Shown here: positions 1 through 8,500 of the stretch, piece by piece
How the letters are laid out: every line of letters begins with the position of its first letter
Position numbering within the stretch: position 1 is the first letter of the stretch
NCBI RefSeq assembly: GCF_004801315.1
Contig: NZ_SSNW01000063.1
Span: 1-34,410, forward strand
DNA length: 34,410 bases
Source: Deinococcus sp. Arct2-2
GTDB taxonomy: Bacteria; Deinococcota; Deinococci; Deinococcales; Deinococcaceae
Direction of reading: 5' to 3'
Notes under the pieces: generated by a model
What the model saw: the letters and a program-made list of their open reading frames with translations, nothing else
Databases searched by the model: none
Told to the model about the DNA's origin: nothing
Translations under genes and position numbers: made by a program

Positions 1-129
1 AAACGAATTGAAACGGTGTTCTCTCAACTCGTTGAAGCTCAGATTCGCTCCGTCCGAACCAAAACCCTGCTTTCACTTCGCTTCCGAGTTGTCCTCGCCG
101 TACTCGCCTACAATCTTACCCAGCCCTAA
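1..129 (+). CDS. Transposase C-terminal fragment (IS982-like), cut by window edge
   Basis: An open frame runs from base 1 to a TAA at 127-129, giving 42 residues with no start inside the window. It contains RIETVFSQLVE, then a basic stretch (RSVRTKT) and LAVLAYNLTQ at the end. A Glu inside an 'RIExxFSxL' helix followed by an 'LAYNL' tail is the usual C-terminus of DDE transposases of the IS982/IS4-like type, so this is probably the end of an insertion-sequence transposase whose body lies left of the window. The family name is an inference from a short tail. The frame is intact to its natural-looking end, so I cannot say whether the gene as a whole is broken. Confidence 0.5.
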   Translation, partial: KRIETVFSQLVEAQIRSVRTKTLLSLRFRVVLAVLAYNLTQP

Positions 130-259
130 ACGGGGTAAAGAGTCTGTTTTGAGAACAAGTTGAGCAGAAGACACAATTGGGCCGGAACTTCCTTCAAACC
201 CTTGCAAGGCATGAAGGGAATGCCCGGCGAAAGTGACAGAAGGCCCACCAACCCCGCCG

Positions 260-265
260 TATTCT
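260..265 (+). promoter_or_regulatory. TATTCT -10 box directly before cytochrome gene
   Basis: TATTCT ends 6 nt before the ATG at 272, with no Shine-Dalgarno sequence between. A -10 box at this distance puts the transcription start at the A of the ATG, so the mRNA is probably leaderless. Confidence 0.5.
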
Positions 266-271
266 GAACCC

Positions 272-1267
272 ATGAGCAGCCTAAACCGCAAAAGAAACAA
301 CCGAACGAGGTGGATTGCAGGCGACGTGCTGTCTTGGGCCTTAGGCGTCACATTGGGTGTGCTGCTGGGCGTCGGCCTGCTGATCGTGCTGCCGCGCACC
401 CTGCCGAAACCCGGCGGCGCAGCAGCCCCCAGCACCGAGGGCACCATCGTAGCCCCCGCCGAAACGCCCCAGGCAGGCAACGAAACCCAGAGCGCCGCCG
501 CCAATGCCGCTATGGGCAACGACAAGAACAGCGCCAGCACAGCGGCGCAGGGCGAAGTGGCCCCCACAGGCGGCACCCGCGACAGCGATATTCAGACCAC
601 GCCACAGGCAGGCATGAGCGGCGGCGATCCTGCCTCCAGCGAGTCGACTGACGCCACCCGGCAGGCCGCAACCAATACAGACGGCGGCACGGGCATGAGC
701 GGAAGCACTGACAACGCCGCCAACACAGGCACTTCTGACGCGTCGGGCAGCGGTTCTATGGGCACGGAGACAGCGGGCGCAGCCAATGAGGACAACACCA
801 GTGGCGCAGCTTCCGGCACCGGCACCACCAACACGGGCGCAACCGACGCCAATGACAACGGCGCTCAGACTGCCGCCCAGCAGCGTGCCAACACCGCCGA
901 AGACACCAGCAACACCCAGAACCCCGACGATCAGACGGGAACCAATGCCGGAACCACACAAGGCACCGACCCTGACGAAGCAGCGGCCCGCAACACTGAC
1001 CCAGCAGGCGATCCCAGCAATGGCCGCGCCGTGTTCGCCTCCAACTGCGCGGGCTGCCACGGAGCCAACGGCGGCGGCAACATCGGCCCTGCTCTGACTA
1101 CTGCCGATGGCCCCAAGAGCTGGACAATGGCTGAATTCACGTTGACCCTGCGCCAAGGCAAGACGCCTGAGCGCGAGCTGAACGCCACCATGCCCCGCTA
1201 CAGCGAAACGCAGATCACGGATGAGCAGATCGCAGACTTGCAGGCCTACATCAAAACGCTGAACTGA
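272..1267 (+). CDS. Membrane-anchored cytochrome c with long low-complexity linker
   Basis: This 331-residue protein has a basic N-terminus, one membrane segment (about residues 17-41), a disordered linker rich in Gly, Ala, Thr, Ser, Asn and Asp (about 45-245), and a C-terminal class I cytochrome c domain. The haem site is CAGCH at 259-263, and Met307 in ATMPRYS is the likely distal ligand. Such anchored cytochromes carry electrons on the outer face of the membrane, for example to a terminal oxidase; the partner cannot be read here. I chose the ATG at 272 rather than the upstream in-frame ATG at 233 because the membrane anchor starts cleanly after it and a TATTCT box lies 6 nt upstream. The linker length is unusual and would let the haem domain reach well away from the membrane. 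Confidence 0.88.
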   Translation: MSSLNRKRNNRTRWIAGDVLSWALGVTLGVLLGVGLLIVLPRTLPKPGGAAAPSTEGTIVAPAETPQAGNETQSAAANAAMGNDKNSASTAAQGEVAPTGGTRDSDIQTTPQAGMSGGDPASSESTDATRQAATNTDGGTGMSGSTDNAANTGTSDASGSGSMGTETAGAANEDNTSGAASGTGTTNTGATDANDNGAQTAAQQRANTAEDTSNTQNPDDQTGTNAGTTQGTDPDEAAARNTDPAGDPSNGRAVFASNCAGCHGANGGGNIGPALTTADGPKSWTMAEFTLTLRQGKTPERELNATMPRYSETQITDEQIADLQAYIKTLN

Positions 1268-1283
1268 GGGATTAGAACGCAAG

Positions 1284-1316
1284 CCGTCGCCTACACGTTG
1301 GGGCGGCGGTTTCTTT
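1284..1316 (+). terminator. Rho-independent terminator after cytochrome c gene
   Basis: Arms CCGTCGCC (1284-1291) and GGCGGCGG (1302-1309, one G-U pair) enclose a 10-nt loop and are followed by TTTCTTT. Confidence 0.75.
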
Positions 1317-1827
1317 GTGTCAGTACTCCAAAACGAAAAATCCGCCCTGCTCGGACGGTGATAGGAAAAATATAGCGCGGTATGCAGGGCTTGTCAATTC
1401 ATGCAGCCGGGTCTGGAAAAGTATGTGTGAGACAGCATTCGTTTTGTTTTTCAGACCAACGAAGCTTGGGAGTTATTCAGAAGCAACACCCTAGAAACGT
1501 TGAGATGGAAGGCCAACCCCCCCGTTGCTGACGCAACGCCCCCCCTTAGACTTGAAAAGCTCCGCAGGAGAGGGGAGGACAACAGCTGTTGCGCTCCCCT
1601 TGTCTGGTACAGCCCGAAGGGAGGGGGGCTGGCTGCGAACTGGTACAGCTCCGCAGGAGAGCAGACTGGGGGGTTTGCCCTGAGCAGCCGCCCTCGCCCA
1701 CATTTGATCTGTTCACACTGCGCTACACTCTTCAGTCTATGGCCCGACACGTTCAGCGTAACGGCGGGCAACGGCGAATCCTTCCCTGACGCGGAAGCTG
1801 ATTCGACACCGAGAAGGAGCGTCCACA
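1317..1827. other. Long intergenic stretch before der
   Basis: There is no convincing gene here. The stretch holds an AT-richer part (1317-1506) in which I see no clear element, the mosaic repeat at 1507-1682, and the leader of der. A possible der promoter has a TACACT -10 box near 1725, but its -35 is weak. Confidence 0.6.
1507..1682 (-). repeat. Mosaic intergenic repeat, copy C (inverted, with insertions)
   Basis: Read on the minus strand, this matches the two repeats at 27567-27813: a CCCCCCAGTCTGCT start, a CAGCCAGCCCCCCT block, GGGGAGCGCAA, a CTCCCCT block, and a CGTTGC/GCAACG hairpin ending in CCTTCC. Relative to those copies it carries extra segments containing CTCCTGCGGAGC and CTGTACCAG. 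The insert motif AGCTCCGCAGGAGAG occurs twice (about 1558-1573 and 1646-1660 on the plus strand), so one repeat family appears nested in another. Confidence 0.75.
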
Positions 1828-3150
<1,323 letters not shown>

Positions 3151-3166
3151 AGTCAATTAGACACAG

Positions 3167-3203
3167 AACGTGGACTTGGGGGCAACCTCAGTCCACGTTT
3201 TCC
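3167..3203 (+). terminator. Terminator after der, overlapping the end of the convergent kinase gene
   Basis: AACGTGGACT (3167-3176) pairs perfectly with AGTCCACGTT (3190-3199) over a 13-nt loop, and the T run begins inside the arm. The hairpin overlaps the stop codon of the minus-strand gene that ends at 3188. Confidence 0.75.
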
Positions 3204-3715
3204 GTGGCCCGCAAGACCGCCTTCACCGCTTCCTCGAGCGTCAGGCGCGTCGTGTCCACCACTCGCCAGCCGTACCGCTCAAACTCCTCTACATTCTGGC
3301 CCGCGTGCAGCCAACGAATCACCGGCTCCAGCGTCAGCGGGTCAAAGTGTTTGTTTTGGCGCAGGCGGTTGCGCTCTAAAATCACGTCCAAGTCGGCCCG
3401 CAACAGGATTTTGGTGGGCGATTCTAAGAGTGCGAAAGCTGCGGCATCGGCTGGCCCCAGCACATCGTCAATGGCAACAGCAAAACCCGCCTGATGGTAA
3501 ATCTCAGCCGTCCGGCCCGCACTGTGCCGCGCCAAGTCAAATTGCCGCTGCGTTTCGGGCGTGAATTCGGGTACGGGATGGGCGATACCGGATACGACCC
3601 ATTCCCGCAAGTCGTCTACAGGTAGATGCAGGCCAAACGGATACTGCTCCATCAGCGCCCGGCAGAGGCTACTTTTTCCGGTTCCGGGGACGCCGGTAAT
3701 GATGAAAATGGGCAC
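3188..3715 (-). CDS. Small P-loop kinase / AAA-type ATPase
   Basis: This protein of about 175 residues is built like a small nucleoside or metabolite kinase. A Walker A motif, GVPGTGKS (8-15), sits at the very N-terminus after one hydrophobic strand (IFIIT). A DD pair follows in LPVDDLREW, and an ILRADLD strand and a basic lid-like RNRLRQNKH segment come later. The substrate cannot be read. I prefer the GTG at 3715, which is 2 nt past the stop of the upstream membrane-protein gene and puts the P-loop at the usual distance. An in-frame ATG at 3751 would add 12 basic residues and overlap the neighbour by 34 nt. It probably shares a transcript with the gene at 3718-4074. Confidence 0.8.
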   Translation of the reverse strand: MPIFIITGVPGTGKSSLCRALMEQYPFGLHLPVDDLREWVVSGIAHPVPEFTPETQRQFDLARHSAGRTAEIYHQAGFAVAIDDVLGPADAAAFALLESPTKILLRADLDVILERNRLRQNKHFDPLTLEPVIRWLHAGQNVEEFERYGWRVVDTTRLTLEEAVKAVLRATENVD

Positions 3716-3717
3716 GC

Positions 3718-4074
3718 TTACTCGTTGTTTTTTTCCTGCATGGCGACCCAATCTTCATAGGCCAGCGCGGGCAGCAGCGCAAAGCTGCCCACAAACAGGG
3801 TGGCGAGGGCGGCGGGCACGCGCACGGGCGTTTTGCCGTTCAGCACAAGGTAAAGTGCCCCCAGCGTACTCACCGCGCCGATGTCCATAAACATGATCCG
3901 GGCAAAGGAACTCTGCTTGAGGGTGGCGCGGGTGCCGAGTTCGCCGCTGCGTTTGCGCCCCACAATTGCAGTCAGCACTAGCATGGCAAACAGGCTGCCG
4001 TACAGTTTCAGGCGTTCTGGGCCGGGGCTGCGGTACTTCTCGGCGGCGGCACTCACGGAGTCGGAAAAGGGCAT
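3718..4074 (-). CDS. Small integral membrane protein, unknown function
   Basis: This is a 118-residue protein that I do not recognise. It has three likely membrane segments: about 24-39 (LYGSLFAMLVLTAIV), 59-79 (IMFMDIGAVSTLGALYLVL) and 86-106 (VPAALATLFVGSFALLPALAY). A basic loop lies between the first two. A TACGCT box 5 nt upstream of the ATG suggests a leaderless transcript. The kinase gene follows 2 nt after the stop, so the two are probably co-transcribed and translationally coupled. Confidence 0.75.
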   Translation of the reverse strand: MPFSDSVSAAAEKYRSPGPERLKLYGSLFAMLVLTAIVGRKRSGELGTRATLKQSSFARIMFMDIGAVSTLGALYLVLNGKTPVRVPAALATLFVGSFALLPALAYEDWVAMQEKNNE

Positions 4075-4079
4075 GGCTG

Positions 4080-4085
4080 AGCGTA
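4080..4085 (-). promoter_or_regulatory. TACGCT -10 box directly before membrane-protein gene
   Basis: On the minus strand TACGCT ends 5 nt before the ATG at 4074. There is no Shine-Dalgarno sequence, which fits a leaderless start. Confidence 0.5.
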
Positions 4086-4197
4086 CCTGTTTTGGCCGCT
4101 GCCGACCTCAACATCCTCAACACTCCAACTCTATTTAGATCAACCCTGCCCCAGCAAATGCTGAGAGCGCACACATCCGGCCTGTCAGCAATCCTTC

Positions 4198-4203
4198 TAG
4201 GCT
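4198..4203 (+). promoter_or_regulatory. TAGGCT -10 box directly before lipoprotein gene
   Basis: TAGGCT ends 5 nt before the ATG at 4209. The same hexamer lies before the gene at 20599. This fits a leaderless start. Confidence 0.5.
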
Positions 4204-4208
4204 GAGGC

Positions 4209-4388
4209 ATGCAACCTTCCACAGTTCGGCCTTCTGCCGCGCAGCACGTCATTCGCTGGATGTTGGGCGGCCTCGTGGTCTTCAGCCTCGCCGCGTGCAG
4301 CCCTGCTGGGGGCAACGACGACGATAACGATTCGGGCACGGTTATAGAGCAGAGTCAGGACAACGACGACGAAGGCAACGATGACTAA
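4209..4388 (+). CDS. Tiny acidic lipoprotein
   Basis: This 59-residue ORF starts at ATG 4209 and ends at TAA 4386-4388. It has an Arg near the start of a hydrophobic stretch (WMLGGLVVFSLAAC) ending in a lipobox, LAAC, with Cys at about residue 29. The mature part is only about 30 residues and is extremely acidic (GGNDDDNDSG, then EQSQDNDDEGNDD). It should be exported, lipid-modified and held at the membrane surface. Its last 8 nt overlap the start of the sugar dehydrogenase gene in another frame, so translation of the two is probably coupled. Function unknown; the Asp/Asn-rich tail could bind Ca2+, which PQQ sugar dehydrogenases need, but that is speculation. Confidence 0.65.
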   Translation: MQPSTVRPSAAQHVIRWMLGGLVVFSLAACSPAGGNDDDNDSGTVIEQSQDNDDEGNDD

Positions 4389-5508
4389 AGTTGGGCTGGG
4401 GGCGGGCTTGGCTGCGGCGCTGACACTGCTGCTGGCTTCTGCACAGGCCCAGACCGCGCCTGCCGTGAAGCTGACCCCGTTCGTGAGTGGGCTGGAACAG
4501 GTGACGGCCCTCACGCACGCGGGCGACGGCACGAACCGCCTGTATGTGGCGCAGCAAGACGGACGCATCCGGATTATTGCGGGTGGGAAAGTCCAGCCGA
4601 ACGTGTTTCTGGACTTACAAAAGCGTACCAGTGCGGGCGGAGAACGGGGACTTTTGGGCTTGGCGTTCGATCCGGCTTACAAGACCAACCGCCGCGTGTA
4701 CGTGCATTACACCGACCTGAACGGCGATACGGTACTGGCCCGCTACACCGCCACCGCCGACTTTTCGCGGGCAGACCCGGCCAGCGCCCGCACACTGTTT
4801 ACGGCCAAGCAACCCTATGCCAACCACAACGGCGGGCAACTGGCGTTCGGCCCCGACAAGTTCCTGTATCTGGGCTTAGGCGACGGCGGGAGCGGCGGCG
4901 ATCCTCTGAACAAGGGGCAAGATTTGACCTCACCGCTGGGCAAAATTCTGCGGTTCGACGTGCGTGGAGATACCGCCAAGCCTGCCCCCGGCAACCCGTT
5001 TGTCAGCCGCAGCGGAGCCAATCCGTACATCTGGGCGTATGGTCTGCGGAACCCTTGGCGCTTCAGCTTTGACCGCGTTTCGGGCGACCTGATCATTGCC
5101 GACGTGGGCCAGAACGAGCAGGAAGAAGTAAACCGCCAGCCCCGCGCCAGCAAGGGCGGCGAGAATTACGGCTGGAAAATCCGCGAAGGCGCGCAGTGTT
5201 ACGAGCCGTCTAGCAACTGCACCAGCGCCAATTTGAAGCCCCCAGTGTTGGTCTATGGCCGCAATGAGGGCCAGAGCATCACGGGCGGCTACGTGTACCG
5301 GGGCAGCGCCATTCCCGCGCTGAAGGGCCAGTATGTGTTTGCCGACTTTGCCACCGGGAACCTGTGGGCCGCCCCCGCCAGCGGCTCTAGCTGGAAGAAA
5401 GCGCAGATTGGGCGAGTGGGCAGCCCGAGCACCTTTGGCGAAGATGAGCGCGGGGAACTGTATGTAGCGGAGTACGGAAGCGGGCGAATCTTGAAGTTCA
5501 GCAAGTAA
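4381..5508 (+). CDS. Soluble PQQ-dependent sugar dehydrogenase (aldose dehydrogenase family)
   Basis: This is a 375-residue exported enzyme of the glucose/sorbosone dehydrogenase family, which uses PQQ and Ca2+ to oxidise aldoses outside the cytoplasm. A signal peptide (residues 1-24, ending AQA-QTA) is followed by a six-bladed beta-propeller. Family signatures are NHNGGQLAFGP with the catalytic His149, GLGDGG (165-170), GLRNPWRFSFD with the PQQ-binding Arg223, DVGQNEQEEVN (241-251) and ENYGW (261-265). A Cys pair (273 and 280) could form a disulfide. The ATG at 4381 overlaps the end of the lipoprotein gene and is preceded by GAAGG. A strong hairpin follows the stop. Substrate range cannot be predicted. 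Confidence 0.92.
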   Translation: MTKVGLGAGLAAALTLLLASAQAQTAPAVKLTPFVSGLEQVTALTHAGDGTNRLYVAQQDGRIRIIAGGKVQPNVFLDLQKRTSAGGERGLLGLAFDPAYKTNRRVYVHYTDLNGDTVLARYTATADFSRADPASARTLFTAKQPYANHNGGQLAFGPDKFLYLGLGDGGSGGDPLNKGQDLTSPLGKILRFDVRGDTAKPAPGNPFVSRSGANPYIWAYGLRNPWRFSFDRVSGDLIIADVGQNEQEEVNRQPRASKGGENYGWKIREGAQCYEPSSNCTSANLKPPVLVYGRNEGQSITGGYVYRGSAIPALKGQYVFADFATGNLWAAPASGSSWKKAQIGRVGSPSTFGEDERGELYVAEYGSGRILKFSK

Positions 5509-5521
5509 AGTGCGCCCAATA

Positions 5522-5557
5522 GAAATGGCCCCGACTCTAAGATGTCGGGGCCATTTC
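5522..5557. terminator. Bidirectional terminator between sugar dehydrogenase and nrdJ
   Basis: GAAATGGCCCCGAC (5522-5535) and GTCGGGGCCATTTC (5544-5557) form a perfect 14-bp stem with an 8-nt loop, between two convergent genes. T runs are short on both sides. Confidence 0.85.
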
Positions 5558-5574
5558 TTGCGCCTATATCGTTT

Positions 5575-8500
5575 TTAACCGCACTTGCTGTAGCCGCACG
5601 CCTGACATTTCAGGCAACCCTCTTCGCGGATCACGGCTCTCTCCTCGCACACGGGGCAGCGTTCGCGGCTCATGCTATCCATGCCTGCCACGCTGACCCC
5701 CGCAGGAGATACAGACGGCGTATCAGTGCTGCCCCCAGCCAGCGGCGGCAAGGCTCCGGCGTCCATATCTTTTTGGAAGGTTTCCAGCGCCACCGCGATC
5801 AGGTCGGCTTTGCTGCCCACCAAGCGCCCGTTGTAGCTGCCGTACAGCCCACCGTTCAGGCCGCGCAGGGTCTTGATGATGGCCTGTGCAGGAACGCCGT
5901 GCTGAAGGGCAATGCTGACCACGCGGCCCAAGGCTTCGGAGTCGGCGTTGGCCTCGTCGCCTGCCCGCCCGCTGATGACCATGACTTCTACAGGTTTGCC
6001 ACGCAAATGGTTGACCGTGACCAGAAAGCTTCGGCGGTGGCCGCTGGTGGGATCGGTCAGCTTGACCATATCGGTGATGCCCTGCAAGCGGGCGGGGCGC
6101 TCGTAGACGGGGGCGGTAGAGGCAGCGGCGCGGGGGGCGGGTTGCGGTGCGGGAGCAGGAACGGTCACGGGTTCGGCCTTCAGGCTCTCCCCCATCACGT
6201 CAGCAGCCTGTACGGTGGCGGGTTGCTCTGCTGGCGCTTCGGCGGCCTCGTCCGCCTTCTTCTCCTTGGTCTTGCTGGTACTCAGCACCTGAAACTGGCG
6301 CGAGCCGTCGCGGTACACGGTGATGCCCTTGCAACCCGTGCGGTAGGCCTCGCTGTAGGCGTCCTGCACGTCCTGCACAGTTGCGCCGTTGGGCAGATTT
6401 ATTGTCTTGGACAAACTGTTGGCCGCGTATCCTTCGGCGTCGAAGGCCACCTGCACCGTGCCCTGCATCCGCACATGGTCGGCAGGCGCGATGTCGTGGG
6501 CACACACGAACACTTGCTGCAAGGCGTCGGGAATGAAGGCCAAGCCCACCACGCTGCCGTGGTTTTCGGACACAGCTTCGGTCACCTTGTCCCAGTTCCA
6601 GCCGCCCTTGCCGTCGTCCATGTTGGCGGCGGGCGGGTAGGTTTCCAGCAACTCTACGAACAGCGGGGCAAGGAGGGCGCGGTATTCACTGCCAATTTTG
6701 CGCCAGATGAACGGGCTGAACACAGGTTCGATGCCGCTAGAGACGCCCATGAGCATGCTGGTGGTGCCTGTCGGGGCAACCGTCAGCACCGCCACGTTAC
6801 GCCGGGGTGCGTGCGGCATCTTGTCGGCGTTGCGGGTATAGACCGGGTACACGCCGCGCTCTGCACCGAGGCGTTCGCTTTCGGCAATCGCTTCTTCCCG
6901 CAGTGCCCCCATAATTTCGGCAATGGCCTGCCGCCCGGCGTCGTTGTCGTAGCGAAGGCCCAGCTTGATCAGGGCGTCGGCCAGTCCCATCACGCCCAGA
7001 CCGAGGCGGCGCAGGTCTTGCGAGGCAATCCGGTTGTCTTCCAGCGCAAACACGTTCACGTCCAACACATCGTCAAGGAAACGAACGCAAGTGCGGACAT
7101 CGGCGCGGAAGCCAGCAAAGTCGAAGGTGCTGCCCGTAACATAGGCGGCCAGATTGATAGCTCCGAGATCACAGGGTTCTCCGACGGTGAGGGGGATTTC
7201 GCCGCACGGGTTCGTGCTCCGAATCTGATAGCGCTCGCCCAAGTCCTTCAGGGCGCTGTATTCGTTGACGCGATCAGCAAAAATCAGGCCGGGTTCGCCC
7301 GTACTCCATGCATGCTGGGCAATCTGATCCCATAGCCAGCGGGCGGGAATGCCCGTGCCGGAATTGGCGGTTTGATACACAGGCACGCCGCGTGCGCCAT
7401 CGTCTTCACGGTCGGGCAGGGGAGACAATGTGCCGTCATACGCCCCGGCTTGCGGCATCAGCGCGTATTTGCCGGGTACGTCCTGCGCGGCAATGGGCCA
7501 TACGGCGTCGGTCTGCAAGGCGTTCCAGAACTTCTCGCCCACCAGAATCGAGATGTTGAAGGTAGAAATATCGCCCTCGGCAGCCTCACGGTCAAGGCCT
7601 TTGGCGGTCAGAAAATCCAGCACGTCGGGGTGGTCTATGGAGATGGTCGCCATCCCTGCGCCACGTCGCGTGTTGTGGGTCACGAGGCCGCCCGCGAGGT
7701 AGGTGTGATTTTCGTCCACTGAAATATCCAGCGTCAGGATTCGGCCACCGGGAGTAATTTCCTTGACCTGCACGTAGTATTCGTCTTGCTCGAAGGTAGG
7801 CAGGGCTGCCGCGATCTGGGGATTTTGGGCCAGTGCGCTGTAGCCCGTCCCCGTCAGACCCCGCTCGCCCCGGATGTAGCGCGACAGGGTTTTGCGGGTT
7901 TCCGTGAAGGGCGACGGCGCACCCTTGCGGCCCGCAGGCAATCCGGCATGCACGGCCCCCAGCAGGCCCGCCGCGTGGGGCAACGGCCACGCCGATTCAC
8001 GCGCCAAGTCGGGTTGAAAGTCTTGCAGCGCCTTAAAGCGCGATCCCGGCAGCCAGCCCACGCGCTCGCGGTAGCGTTCCAGTCCCGCCGCGCTGACCAC
8101 ATTCAGACGGTAATGTTCACGCTGCGAATACCGGTCTTCGCGGGCCTCGTAGCGCACCACTTGGGCCGGGATGCCCAAGCCGCCCAGCAACACCAACACG
8201 TCTTGGGCAAAGTCCGCCGAAGCACACGACAGTTGCGGGTAGCCGTGCAGCAGCGTGCCGTCGGCCTCGAACAGCCCGCGCAGGAAAGCTCCGAGGACAG
8301 GGCGCGGAGCCTGACGCACCGCACGCGGCACTTCCAAATTCAGCGTTTTGCCCTTCAGCAAGCCGTTGCGGGTCAGCCAGTCCACCAACGCCGCCGAACG
8401 GGTCACAAAAACTACGCTCTTGTCGTTCTCTTTTTGCTCTTGCCGGAGTTCCAGCCCGAACAGATCACGAAACAGGCGCGGGGTTTCTTCCATCATGGCC

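Noticed and set aside
341..1282. Minus-strand open frame over the cytochrome c gene
   Set aside because: It is a shadow of the low-complexity linker; the plus frame has signal, anchor and haem motif.
1507..1682. Small coding genes within the mosaic repeat
   Set aside because: Open frames here exist on both strands because the repeat lacks stops; they share no protein motif and the sequence recurs between other genes.
5542..7335. Long plus-strand open frame (597 codons) over nrdJ
   Set aside because: It lies opposite the well-conserved nrdJ extein, is full of His, Gly and Val as expected from antisense of a GC-rich gene, and shows no domain.
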